A stretch of 64,000 bases of DNA from positions 434,001 through 498,000 of the forward strand of contig NZ_BMOV01000002.1 of NCBI RefSeq assembly GCF_014647255.1, given 5' to 3'. Shown in pieces: positions 54,793 through 63,677 of this stretch. The position numbers were made by a program, and so were the translations under genes. Below the pieces are notes generated by a model. That model was not told the DNA's origin. It ran no database searches and worked only from the letters and a program-made list of their open reading frames with translations. Source of the stretch: Iodidimonas muriae. Its GTDB lineage: Bacteria > Pseudomonadota > Alphaproteobacteria > Sphingomonadales > Rhodothalassiaceae. The stretch's first letter is position 1. The number at the start of each line of letters is the position of its first letter.

Positions 54793-56148
54793 GTGGGGCG
54801 TTTGACACGATCCCTGACAGTTCGGCTGCTCTTGAGTGCCAGCCTTTGGCTTGCGGGGGCATTGGCCCTTGGCGGCTTTATTCTGGCGGGAGCCTTTCGT
54901 GATTATGTGGTGGCGGATTTCGATCATCGTTTGAGCCTGGCCCTTGAACATATGATCGGCGTAAGCGAGGTGGAAGACGGGCTTTTGCGCTTCACCCGCC
55001 CCATGGCGGACCAACGCTATTCCGATCCTTATTCCGGGCTTTACTGGCAGGTTTCCACCGAAGATATGCCGCATTTCCGGTCCCGTTCCTTATGGGATCA
55101 GGCCCTTGATCCGCAATGGGAAGAACCGGCTTTTTCCCAAAGGGTATATGAAACCCAAGGGCCGTCCGGGCAGGTTTTGCGGATCATGGTGCGCGATGTG
55201 GTGCTGCCTGATGACGAGGCGGTTTATCGTTATATGGTGGCGGGCGATACTCAACAGATCCGGACGGATATCGACAGATTCGATATGCTGATCTTGCGGT
55301 CCCTCGGCTTTTTGGGGCTGGGCCTGTTGTTGGCGGTTGTGGCGCAGGTATGGATTGGTTTGCGGCCCTTGAAAGCGGTGCGTACAGGCTTGTCGCGCAT
55401 CCGGTCCGGTCGGGCCCAAAGGCTGGAGGGCCGGTTCCCGTCTGAAATCCAGCCCCTTGTGGAAGAAATGAATGCGCTTATCGCCCAGAATGAACGGGTG
55501 GTGGAGCGGGCGCGCACGCATGTGGGCAATTTGGCCCATGCGCTGAAAACGCCGTTATCGGTGCTGACCAATGAAGCAAAAACGCAAGACGGGCGGTTGG
55601 CGGATGTGGCCCGTGCCCAAGCAGCTAATATGCGCCAGCATATAGACCAGCATTTGAAGCGGGCGCGGGCCGCGGGTGGTGGCGGTGTGGGCGCGGCAAT
55701 GGCACTGGATGAACCGGTGGCGGAACTGGTGCGCGCCATGCAGAAAATTTATGCAAGCCGGGCATTGACCATCAAGGCAGAACTGCCGCCGGGCCTTGCG
55801 TGCCGTGTGGACCGTCAGGATTTATCCGAAATGGTGGGCAATCTATTGGACAATGCCTGCAAATGGGCCGCCACCACCGTTATCGTGAAGGCCGAGCGCT
55901 TGAAAAACACGGCCCGCCCGATGCTGGAGATTAGCGTGGAAGATGACGGGCCGGGGATCACCGATGGGGAAGCGGAAGCGGTGTTTGAACGTGGAAACCG
56001 TTTGGACGAGGCCGTGCCGGGCAGCGGTTTGGGGCTTGGGATCGTGCGCGATATTGCGGATATGAGCGGCGGTCATGTGCGCTTGAGCCGCTCCCAGATG
56101 CTGGGGGGCGTGCGGGCCGGGCTTGTTCTTCCTGCTGTAGAAACCTAA
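54793..56148 (+). CDS. Sensor histidine kinase (PhoQ/FeuQ-like)
   Basis: The 451-residue kinase has a first membrane segment (about residues 12-33), a periplasmic domain (about 34-160), a second segment (about 165-190), HAMP and the kinase core. The phosphoacceptor is His249 in LAHALKTPLSVL. N box is NLLDNACKWA, and the G boxes are DDGPGI and GSGLGLGIV. The start is taken as GTG at 54793, 6 bases after AAGGGA; a TTG one codon earlier has poorer spacing. It pairs with the regulator just upstream. Confidence 0.92.
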   Translation: MGRLTRSLTVRLLLSASLWLAGALALGGFILAGAFRDYVVADFDHRLSLALEHMIGVSEVEDGLLRFTRPMADQRYSDPYSGLYWQVSTEDMPHFRSRSLWDQALDPQWEEPAFSQRVYETQGPSGQVLRIMVRDVVLPDDEAVYRYMVAGDTQQIRTDIDRFDMLILRSLGFLGLGLLLAVVAQVWIGLRPLKAVRTGLSRIRSGRAQRLEGRFPSEIQPLVEEMNALIAQNERVVERARTHVGNLAHALKTPLSVLTNEAKTQDGRLADVARAQAANMRQHIDQHLKRARAAGGGGVGAAMALDEPVAELVRAMQKIYASRALTIKAELPPGLACRVDRQDLSEMVGNLLDNACKWAATTVIVKAERLKNTARPMLEISVEDDGPGITDGEAEAVFERGNRLDEAVPGSGLGLGIVRDIADMSGGHVRLSRSQMLGGVRAGLVLPAVET

Positions 56149-56236
56149 ATGATGACCATCCTTGGGTGGTTCATTCGCAGTTCACGCTTTTTGGGATAGG
56201 ATAACAGATATTGTGCGAAACCGGTTGGAGGCGAAT

Positions 56237-56746
56237 ATGACCGTGGACAGGATCAAGCTCAGCATGTCACGCTTGCTCAAAACGACGGGGGCAGCCCTGC
56301 TTTTTGCCGGCCTTGCGGCATGTAGCAATCAAGGGAATGGCGAAAAGGAATTTTGGGGCACGGTTGTTGGCGGCATTGCTGGCGGTCTGATTGGCTCCGA
56401 AATCGGTGGCCGTGGTGATAGCGGCAAGGTGGGCGCGGCCTTGGGGGCTGTGGCCGGTGCGGCCATTGGCAATCAGGTGGGCAAGGATCTGGACCGGGCC
56501 GACCGCATTGCCATAGCGCAGGCGCAACAACAGGCCTTTGAAACGGCGCCATCCGGTACCCGTACCGAATGGTATAATCCCGATAGTGGTAACCGCGGCT
56601 GGGTAGAGCCAAAGCCCGCTTATCAGGGAGAGGATGAGCGTTATTGCCGGGAATATACCCAGACCATCTATGTGGGTGGTGAAGCGCAAACCGGTTATGG
56701 CACGGCGTGTCGACAGCCCGATGGCGACTGGAAAATCATCCAGTAA
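56237..56746 (+). CDS. 17-kDa surface antigen-like glycine-zipper lipoprotein
   Basis: The 169-residue product has a lipoprotein signal with the lipobox LAAC (Cys29). A glycine-zipper follows (about 43-85; GGIAGGLIGSEIGGRG and ALGAVAGAAIGNQVG), typical of the rickettsial 17-kDa antigen family. The C-terminal domain ends YGTACRQPDGDWK, shared with the exported protein at 37012. GGAGG precedes the ATG. It lies 88 bases after the kinase and could belong to the regulon. Confidence 0.88.
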   Translation: MTVDRIKLSMSRLLKTTGAALLFAGLAACSNQGNGEKEFWGTVVGGIAGGLIGSEIGGRGDSGKVGAALGAVAGAAIGNQVGKDLDRADRIAIAQAQQQAFETAPSGTRTEWYNPDSGNRGWVEPKPAYQGEDERYCREYTQTIYVGGEAQTGYGTACRQPDGDWKIIQ

Positions 56747-56758
56747 TTTTGTCAGAGT

Positions 56759-57118
56759 TTAACGGGATTTCGGGGCTGCCATACAGGCGGCCTCGTTTTT
56801 GTTCATGCTGAAGCTGCCATCGGCTTTGCGATAATGAATGGCCTGGATCACCATGCGGTCTGCCGCCCACAGCCGGTAGCGCTGGCAGCCATCTTCATCC
56901 ACAGCTTCGATGGGAACGGCATAAACCCCGTTCCCCATGGGCTGGGCCCCTTGTGGCAGATTGGCCGGTGCGGCGCTGTCTGATTGCCGGACCTGTTGGG
57001 GTGGGGCCACGCAAGCGGATATGAGCAAGGATGAAGCAAGAAGCCCGCCCCATGCCCATGATCTGGCTTTAAAAACGCGAGCGCAAGCGCACAAGCAAGG
57101 ATGTAATGGTGCCGCCAT
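56759..57118 (-). CDS. Small lipoprotein overlapping the S8 protease gene
   Basis: The frame codes for about 119 residues with a lipobox ISAC (Cys36) after a hydrophobic run (LLASSLLISAC), then a short domain (PMGNGVYAVPIEAVDEDG; CQRYRLWAADRM). The start is uncertain: ATG codons at 57118 and 57127, or a TTG at 57094, all lie inside the 3' end of the protease gene, so the two overlap by about 25-60 bases. I do not recognise the family. The overlap suggests coupling with the protease. Confidence 0.65.
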   Translation of the reverse strand: MAAPLHPCLCACARVFKARSWAWGGLLASSLLISACVAPPQQVRQSDSAAPANLPQGAQPMGNGVYAVPIEAVDEDGCQRYRLWAADRMVIQAIHYRKADGSFSMNKNEAACMAAPKSR

Positions 57119-59408
57119 CGGCCACATGCCCCGCTTCAAATTGTTGCACAAGGCTGGTTTCGATGTGCGTATGGGCGTTGAGCATAAGGCCATAAGACAT
57201 CTCCAGATCAATTTCGCGCCCACTGGGCGAAAGGGACAGAGTCCGGTCCTCGAACAGGAAAATATCGGCATCGAAGTCGCGGTCAACCGGAACCCGCAAG
57301 CTTGCCGATCCGCCACTGACCCGCAAGGGCTGAATCACTGCAAATCCCATCCGGTCACGGGCGGTCAATATATCGCGTCCGCGCAGGCCAAAAGCGAAAC
57401 TTTCCGTGCGAAGCCGTCCGATCCCGGAAACCAGCGAGGAGGTGGCCCCCGACAGGCTGGTGGTGCCGGTGAGATAGCGGCCAAAGCCTTCAATGCCCGA
57501 TCCAAAGGGGATCACCGCATCCAGAGCCACAAAAGTGCTGCGGGCGCCTTCACCCAAGGCAAAGGCCCCGCTGGTGCGGGTGCCGAGAAAGGCTCCATCT
57601 TCCGTTTGATTGCCGGCTTGGAAGCGCAAGCGCGTGGCTCCCAGTTCAATGCCCAGCTGAGCAATGGCGGTGCGGGTATCAAGGCTTGTGCGGTCAGGCG
57701 CAAAGGCTTGCCGTGTGTCGCCTTCTTCATGGGCGCGGGCCAATGCCACATCCAACGTCACATGGCGCGACAGACGCCGGTCGATGGCCAGCGTTTCGGT
57801 TTTATCGGAAAAGGCAAAAAATGGCGTGTCGATCCGCGCCGACAAGGCAAAATCATCTGCCGGGTCCGGGGCGTCGCCACGATTGAGCAAGCGGGCCGGG
57901 GAAAAGCCATAGGCCAAGGCGGCGCTGCTTTTTTCGTCGATACGGCCCGATAGATAAGCGATGGGCCGGGGCGTGTTTTCTATGGCCGCGGCGTGCGAAC
58001 TGAGATTGGCGCGCGCTTCGGCGAACTGATCGTCATAGGCGGAAAAGGAAAAGCGGGTGTCCGCTCCCAAAGCCACATCGCGTCCGGCGATCTGGCGGGG
58101 CCGATTGACAAGAGATTGCAACGCCAAAGCCGCCGGGGCGCGGTCGATGGTTTTGGCACCGTCAATGCGGAAACTACGGCGGAATTTGTCGATCATCAAA
58201 ATGCCGTCCAGCGCTTTTGAAGCGGCAAAGGCATCGCCAAAAGCGGCAGAACTGGCAATGCCGGTATCATCGGCGGCTTGCGTGCGTTTTGCCTCCGGAT
58301 CTGTGGGGACAGATGTGGTGCCAACGGGCTGGATGGCGGCGGCCAGATCCAGCAGGCCAAAGCCGAATTCCGCATCAACGCCGGGTGCGCCCAGATCGCG
58401 GGCTGTTTCACGTAGAATTTGGCCGATCTCCAACCCGGAAAGATTGGGAAACATTTGTGCCAGAAGGGCTGCAGCACCAGAAACATGGGGGGCCGCAAAA
58501 GACGTGCCGGATGCCCGCGCAAGGCATGTGCCGGGGCCGGGGTCGCATTGATCTTGCGGGAAGGGAGCCAAAATGCCGTCACCGGGGGCGACAAGGAAGA
58601 CATCGGCCAATTGCCCGGCGCGATTGGAAAAATCTGCCAGTTGGTCCGATGAATCGGTGGCTCCCACCACCAGCACATGTTCGCGGGCAAAGGGATCGTC
58701 GGCGAGGAAGGCAAAACCCGAAGGGTCCACTTCGCCATCATTTCCCGCCGATATGATGATCAGAACATCTTGGGCTGCCGCTTCGCGCACCGCTTGCAAA
58801 ATATCGGGGCCAAATCCCTCGCCGCCCAAAGAAATATTGATCACACGTGCGCCATTTCGGGCTGCATGGCGGATGCCTGCCGCTATGTCGTCATCGAAAA
58901 AACTGCAATCGTCTTCAGAGTCGCATGAACCGGGATCATCGGCGCGCACCGCCAGAATGGTCGATTCAAAAGCCACGCCCATGGTGCCCACATCATTACG
59001 TTCGGCAGCAATAATGCCCGCAACCAATGTGCCGTGCCCGTCCGGATCATCCACTGTCCGGTTGTCGCGATTGGCGACGATATCGATGCTATCGGCTGAG
59101 ATATTGTTGATCAGTTCGGGATGTTCCAGATCAATGCCCGTATCGATGGTACCGACAATGATACCCGCACCGGTGCCGCCTGCGTCAAATGCAGCGATGG
59201 CGTTGATATTGGAAAGGCCATCGGACCGCCGGAATTCCTGTGTGTTGAAATTTTCTGGCGGCGGAGGGGGCGGCGGAGCCGGTGGTGGTGGCGGAGGGGC
59301 CACAGGAGGGCGCGTTGTGGATGAGCCACCGCCGCAGGCGGACAGTGCCACACACAATCCGGCCAGAATAAAGCGCGCTTTCAGCCGTCCCTTGTTTTTT
59401 TCCATCAT
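57069..59408 (-). CDS. Lipidated subtilisin-like (S8) autotransporter protease
   Basis: The 779-residue protein begins with a lipoprotein signal, lipobox LSAC (Cys25). A linker of almost pure proline follows (about residues 37-51). The S8 catalytic domain (about 55-365) has Asp89 (TIDTGID), His125 (DGHGTLVAG) and Ser303 (GTSFAAPHVSG). The remaining about 410 residues are beta-rich and the protein ends in Arg-Phe, as expected of an outer-membrane barrel. This is the plan of the NalP/SphB1 subgroup of autotransporters, in which lipidation tethers the protease at the surface. It is divergent from the nitrilase. Confidence 0.85.
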   Translation of the reverse strand: MMEKNKGRLKARFILAGLCVALSACGGGSSTTRPPVAPPPPPPAPPPPPPPENFNTQEFRRSDGLSNINAIAAFDAGGTGAGIIVGTIDTGIDLEHPELINNISADSIDIVANRDNRTVDDPDGHGTLVAGIIAAERNDVGTMGVAFESTILAVRADDPGSCDSEDDCSFFDDDIAAGIRHAARNGARVINISLGGEGFGPDILQAVREAAAQDVLIIISAGNDGEVDPSGFAFLADDPFAREHVLVVGATDSSDQLADFSNRAGQLADVFLVAPGDGILAPFPQDQCDPGPGTCLARASGTSFAAPHVSGAAALLAQMFPNLSGLEIGQILRETARDLGAPGVDAEFGFGLLDLAAAIQPVGTTSVPTDPEAKRTQAADDTGIASSAAFGDAFAASKALDGILMIDKFRRSFRIDGAKTIDRAPAALALQSLVNRPRQIAGRDVALGADTRFSFSAYDDQFAEARANLSSHAAAIENTPRPIAYLSGRIDEKSSAALAYGFSPARLLNRGDAPDPADDFALSARIDTPFFAFSDKTETLAIDRRLSRHVTLDVALARAHEEGDTRQAFAPDRTSLDTRTAIAQLGIELGATRLRFQAGNQTEDGAFLGTRTSGAFALGEGARSTFVALDAVIPFGSGIEGFGRYLTGTTSLSGATSSLVSGIGRLRTESFAFGLRGRDILTARDRMGFAVIQPLRVSGGSASLRVPVDRDFDADIFLFEDRTLSLSPSGREIDLEMSYGLMLNAHTHIETSLVQQFEAGHVADGGTITSLLVRLRSRF

Positions 59409-59547
59409 CCGTGGCCCGATATTTTATTCTATTGTCGGTTAGTATGGTGAAGAAATCTTAGCAGAGCGTTTCTATTTCCAACATGCTTTAAAATGAAATG
59501 CGGTTATGGCCAAGATATCAGGCCGTGCAAGAAAAGGATCAGGCTGG

Positions 59548-60474
59548 ATGGTGCAACAGGATACAAGCCTATTGGCCGCGGTGGTGCAAGCGGGCTCTTG
59601 TGGCTTTGAGACAGGGAAAAGCCTTGAGAAATTGGCGGATCTGACCGCGGATGCGGCAAGGCAAAAAGCGTCTCTCGTGGTTTTTCCCGAAGCCTTTATT
59701 GGCAGTTATCCCAAGGGCATTGATTTTGGTGCACGGCTTGGCTCGCGGTCGATGGAAGGGCGCGACCAGTTCCAGCGATATTTTGACGCCGCCATCTCCA
59801 TCCCCGGCCCGCAGATGGAGCATCTGGCAAGCATCGCGGTGGATCACGGCATTTATCTGGTGGTGGGGGTGATCGAACGGGATGGCGGCACGCTTTATTG
59901 CACGGCCTTGATCATCGGGCCGGATGGCACGCTTTTGGCAAAGCATAGAAAGCTTATGCCCACAGCCCTTGAACGGTTGGTTTGGGGCTTTGGCGATGGC
60001 AGTACAATGGATGTGGTTGAAACGCCTTTGGGGCAGATCGGCACGGCCATTTGCTGGGAAAATTATATGCCGCTTTATCGCAGCCATCTTTATGCCCAAG
60101 GGGTGACGCTTTATTGCGCGCCAACGGTGGATGACAGGGAGGAGTGGCAGGCCAGCATGCGCCATATCGCCTTGGAAGGCCGCTGCTTTGTGTTATCTGC
60201 GTGCCAATATTTGGAACGGTCCGATCTGCCTGCGGATTTGGATTGCCGGGAGGGAAATGACCCTGAGACACCCCTCATAAAGGGCGGGTCCGTTATCATT
60301 TCGCCGCTGGGGACATGCCTTTCGGGGCCGGTTTATGGGAAAGAAACGGTTTTGGTGGCCGAACTGGACCGTCGCGATCTTGCACGGGGCAAATTCGATC
60401 TGGATGTGGCGGGCCATTATGGCCGCCCCGATGTGTTTCGGCTTTCTGTCAATCGGGGCGACGGCTTCCCTTGA
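59548..60474 (+). CDS. Nitrilase/carbon-nitrogen hydrolase
   Basis: The 308-residue enzyme has the CN-hydrolase triad: Glu48 (FPEAF), Lys135 (KHRKLMPT) and Cys169 (CWENYMP). The CWENYMP form is that of true nitrilases, which turn nitriles into acids and ammonia; amidase or cyanide-dihydratase relatives have other residues here. The ATG at 59548 (MVQQDTSLLA) is preferred to one 14 codons upstream (59506). The stop lies inside the convergent methyltransferase gene by 26 bases. Its substrate is unknown. Confidence 0.9.
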   Translation: MVQQDTSLLAAVVQAGSCGFETGKSLEKLADLTADAARQKASLVVFPEAFIGSYPKGIDFGARLGSRSMEGRDQFQRYFDAAISIPGPQMEHLASIAVDHGIYLVVGVIERDGGTLYCTALIIGPDGTLLAKHRKLMPTALERLVWGFGDGSTMDVVETPLGQIGTAICWENYMPLYRSHLYAQGVTLYCAPTVDDREEWQASMRHIALEGRCFVLSACQYLERSDLPADLDCREGNDPETPLIKGGSVIISPLGTCLSGPVYGKETVLVAELDRRDLARGKFDLDVAGHYGRPDVFRLSVNRGDGFP

Positions 60475-61345
60475 CCTGCATTTCCTTCGTTCCCAAGGCA
60501 TCGGCCAGCCGCGCTTTGGCGCTGCCCGGTTGCTTGGGGCGGGGCTGATTGGGGCCGGGCGCCCAGCCGGTGAGAAACAGCACCTGAAAATGCGCGAGGA
60601 TACGGCCTTCCGCATTGCTGTGTCTGTCGCAATAAAGGCGGCAGGCTTCCAGCAACACATCACGCCGCCACATGGTTTTTTGCCGGTCATGCACCGCATT
60701 GGTTTCACCCATGGCGCGCAGATCGCGCATCAGGGCCAAAGGGTCTGCATAGCTGACGGGGATGGTTTCCGCATCGGCCACCGGCATGGCAAATCCGGCC
60801 CGTTGCAACAGCCCCCCCAGATCGCGGACCTCTGCCATGGGGGATAGGCGCGGCCGTACCCCGCCACAGATCGCCAATTCCGCATCCAGCAAGGCACGGC
60901 GCAAATCCGATAAGGTTTCACCGCCCAGCATTGCTGCCAGAAAAAACCCATCGGGCTTTAAGGCGCGGTTGATCTGGATCAGCGTGCCGGGCAGGTCGTT
61001 TACCCAGTGAAGCGACAGATTGCTGAGAAGCAGCGACAGGCTGTTTTCGGCGATGGGCAGGACTTCTTCATCGCAGGCCACCGCCGGGCCGGGCATGGCT
61101 TGGGCGCGGTTGGCGGCCAGATCAGCATAAAAGGCATGTTCCGCGGGCAAGGGGTGCTCTGCCGCATCCCAGCCCAAGGCAAAGGCGGTGTCGAAGCTTC
61201 GGTTGATATCGTCCAACCGTTCCAAAAGACGCGCGGCCACTTCCTGGTGCAAAAACCCGGCTTGTGGCATGTTCTGTGCCGCCCGGGCGCGGCGCATCTT
61301 TACAAGAGAGCGGTTGAAGGGGCTGAGTGACTTGTTCTCGTTCAT
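60449..61345 (-). CDS. NDUFAF5-like SAM-dependent methyltransferase family protein
   Basis: The 298-residue product belongs to the class I methyltransferase fold. The shared family features include LSLHWVNDLPGTL, NRALKPDGFFLAAMLGGETL and LMRDLRAMGETNAV, strongly like mitochondrial NDUFAF5, the complex I assembly hydroxylase, and its alphaproteobacterial relatives. Function here is inferred only. The start MNENKSL at 61345 is one of two plausible ATGs (the other is 61357); neither has a clear ribosome binding site. It converges with the nitrilase gene with a 26-base overlap of the ends. Confidence 0.87.
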   Translation of the reverse strand: MNENKSLSPFNRSLVKMRRARAAQNMPQAGFLHQEVAARLLERLDDINRSFDTAFALGWDAAEHPLPAEHAFYADLAANRAQAMPGPAVACDEEVLPIAENSLSLLLSNLSLHWVNDLPGTLIQINRALKPDGFFLAAMLGGETLSDLRRALLDAELAICGGVRPRLSPMAEVRDLGGLLQRAGFAMPVADAETIPVSYADPLALMRDLRAMGETNAVHDRQKTMWRRDVLLEACRLYCDRHSNAEGRILAHFQVLFLTGWAPGPNQPRPKQPGSAKARLADALGTKEMQVKGSRRPD

Positions 61346-61509
61346 GGCTGCTTGCATAAGACAGTGTTGATCCGCATACCAGCCTTGATTGCCGTTTCTT
61401 GTTGTTGGCGGCTTAAAGCGTTTGTGGCTTTGAAAGAAACCATCCATTTTGCCGTGCTTTTGGTCGCTATATGCCGGCTTTGGAAATGATGAGGCAGAGG
61501 AAAATCAAG

Positions 61510-62565
61510 ATGATGCAAAAAACAGTCTCTGGCCTGCTGGTTTTGGGGATCGGCCTGATGGGCCTTGCTTGGAATGGCGGGGCGCAAGACATAGCGCTAG
61601 CCATGTCGCCAGATAAGGGCCATGAGCTGACCATAACCGCCAAGCGCATTGCCATGCATAGTCCTGCCCAACCGGATGCCGCAGCGAAATTGGGAGCATT
61701 GGAATTCGTTACGGCTCTGGAACTAACTAGTAAAGATAAAGATTTTGGCGGATTGTCTTCCATAGAGATCAAGGAAGACGGGTCGGCTTTTCTGGCATTG
61801 ACGGATCGGGGGCATTGGCTCTGGGCGCAGCTTGATCTGGAGCAAGGGCGTCCGGTGTCGGTTGCGGCGGCGCGCATGGCACAGATGCTGAACGCTGATG
61901 GCAAGCCCTTGAAGGCAGGATGGCGTGATTCGGAATCTTTGACGCTGGCGGATGGCCGTGCATTGGTGGGCCTTGAAAGCAATGACCGGATATTGGCCTT
62001 TGATCTTGTAGGGGGCAAAAATGCGGAGTTGTTTTCAAATCCGGCTCCTTTATTCGCGGCGCATGGCAAGGATATGGATGTACCGGCAGAGATGCTGAAG
62101 CACCCGCGCAATGGCGGCTTGGAAGCGATGGTGCATATGGCGTCAGGCGATCTGCTGGCCTTTTCGGAACATGGACGCACATCGGGTGGCTTGTTGAAGC
62201 TGTGGCTTTATAAAGACGGGGTGGCGCAGTCTTTGTTTTTTGATGCGCCGGGGGATTTTGTCCCCACCGATGCGGCACAGATGCCCGATGGCGATATTCT
62301 TGTGCTGATGCGGCGCTTTACGCCGCTCACGGGTGTTGCGGCCCTGCTTGTCCGCTTTTCTGCAGAGGATATTGTGCCCGGCGCAACCCTTGTGGGCGAG
62401 GAATTGGCGCGCCTTGTCCCGCCGCTTACGGTGGACAATATGGAAGGTTTGGCCGTGCGGAAAAATCCCGAAGGCGGGGATCTTGTCTATATGATATCGG
62501 ACGATAATTTCTCCCCGCTGCAACGCACGATCTTGCTTGTTTATGCCTTGAAAGAACAGCCTTGA
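61510..62565 (+). CDS. Exported esterase-like phytase-family protein
   Basis: The 351-residue product has a signal peptide (about residues 1-25, ending GGA). The rest resembles the phytase-like domain (Pfam 13449 type): GGLSSIEIKEDGSAFLALTDRG, DSESLTLADGRALVGLE and DNMEGLAVRKN are the recognisable repeat-like blades. It may form a beta-propeller. The start ATG is one of several; that at 61510 follows AGAGG at 9 bases. Substrate and activity are unknown. It is divergent from the NDUFAF5-like gene. Confidence 0.85.
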   Translation: MMQKTVSGLLVLGIGLMGLAWNGGAQDIALAMSPDKGHELTITAKRIAMHSPAQPDAAAKLGALEFVTALELTSKDKDFGGLSSIEIKEDGSAFLALTDRGHWLWAQLDLEQGRPVSVAAARMAQMLNADGKPLKAGWRDSESLTLADGRALVGLESNDRILAFDLVGGKNAELFSNPAPLFAAHGKDMDVPAEMLKHPRNGGLEAMVHMASGDLLAFSEHGRTSGGLLKLWLYKDGVAQSLFFDAPGDFVPTDAAQMPDGDILVLMRRFTPLTGVAALLVRFSAEDIVPGATLVGEELARLVPPLTVDNMEGLAVRKNPEGGDLVYMISDDNFSPLQRTILLVYALKEQP

Positions 62566-62600
62566 TAACAGGCTATTACGGGCAACAAGCCGGCTCTCCT

Positions 62601-62620
62601 TTCCCGGATCAAATCGGGAA
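62601..62620. repeat. Short palindrome TTCCCG-N8-CGGGAA
   Basis: TTCCCG GATCAAAT CGGGAA (62601-62620) has the core of the paired repeat at 36731-36821, in a shortened and degenerate form. It lies 36 bases after the phytase-like gene. Confidence 0.6.
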
Positions 62621-62674
62621 GGGTTGGTGTATGAGCGTGCGGCAGGGGCATTTTATCTTATGCAGATAGGGCCA

Positions 62675-62706
62675 TAAAAAACGGGGACATCATGTCCCCG
62701 TTTTTT
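62675..62706. terminator. Bidirectional terminator
   Basis: ACGGGGACAT and ATGTCCCCGT form a perfect 10-pair stem with a single-base centre, flanked by A on the left and T on the right, so it can stop transcription from both convergent genes. Confidence 0.92.
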
Positions 62707-62707
62707 A

Positions 62708-63469
62708 TCAGTCTGTTGTGGCCGTTGCCGTTGCCGTTGGCTCTGCGGTATCTTCCACCACTTTGCGGCGTCGGCGCGGTTTGGGCTTTTCAACTAGTTC
62801 CGCAGTGCCGTCTGCGGAATGGCCGGCGGCCACATTCTTGTCTTGTGCCCCATTGTCTTGAGGTGCGCTGGCAGTGTCTGTAGCGGCGACCCGGCGGCGC
62901 GGCGCACGGCGCAATCTGGTGGGCGCTTTCGCACTGTCTTCAACGGCGGTTTCGGGGCCGGTTTCTTTTACAGCAGGTGCCAGCACAGTTTCTTGTGCAG
63001 CATCGGGGGCCGCTGTTGGCTCGGATGTCACTGTCTGCTGGCTTGCAGAAGCTGGTTCCGCCGTTTGCTGGGAGGCTTTATTGCCTTGTGCAGCCTCTTC
63101 GGCACGTTGGCTCCGTGACCGATGGGCACGACGCGGCTGAGGTTGAGACTGTTGTTGCGGCTGGACGCGGGGCGTCTCTTCTGCCGTATCGTCTTCATCC
63201 TCGTCATAGTCATCATCCGCAACCGTGCTGACGCCATAGCGTTCATTCACCACGCGCTGATAATGATCGGCATGTTGATAATAATATTCCGCCAGAACAC
63301 GGTCGCCGGATTGCATGGCATCGCGTGCCATCAATTTGTATTTTTCCAGCGCCTGCTTCGGATTGCCCCTTGCCCTGTTATCACCACGGTTTCCGCCGCC
63401 GCCGCTATTGTTCTTGCTGCGTTTCGGGCCACGACCGCGCGGCCTGCGCGGGCTTTGAGGTTTATTCAT
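62708..63469 (-). CDS. DUF4167 family basic, low-complexity protein
   Basis: The 253-residue product opens with a basic Pro/Arg/Gly-rich RNA-binding-like segment (residues 1-35) and the DUF4167 domain (about 36-78; NPKQALEKYKLMARDAMQSGD and LAEYYYQHADHYQRV). The rest is Glu/Gln/Ala/Thr-rich low complexity with Arg/Lys clusters, ending in TATATATTD. DUF4167 is usually next to prmC in alphaproteobacteria, as here. The function is not known. Confidence 0.9.
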   Translation of the reverse strand: MNKPQSPRRPRGRGPKRSKNNSGGGGNRGDNRARGNPKQALEKYKLMARDAMQSGDRVLAEYYYQHADHYQRVVNERYGVSTVADDDYDEDEDDTAEETPRVQPQQQSQPQPRRAHRSRSQRAEEAAQGNKASQQTAEPASASQQTVTSEPTAAPDAAQETVLAPAVKETGPETAVEDSAKAPTRLRRAPRRRVAATDTASAPQDNGAQDKNVAAGHSADGTAELVEKPKPRRRRKVVEDTAEPTATATATTD

Positions 63470-63677
63470 AGAAAAGCTACCAATATTTGCTGTTTCCGGT
63501 CACGGCACCCCACCCCGCAGAAAAGCTTTCCAGCCATACTGCTGCTTATTCAGCACAAATTTTTATCTTTGGGGGACCCGGTGGCAGCGTAAGACCGCCT
63601 CACACCGTGCCTTGTTGGAGTGACACTAAACGGTCCGAAGGCACTTTCCAAGTTATTTTGGCATTTTTCCGTCTCTT

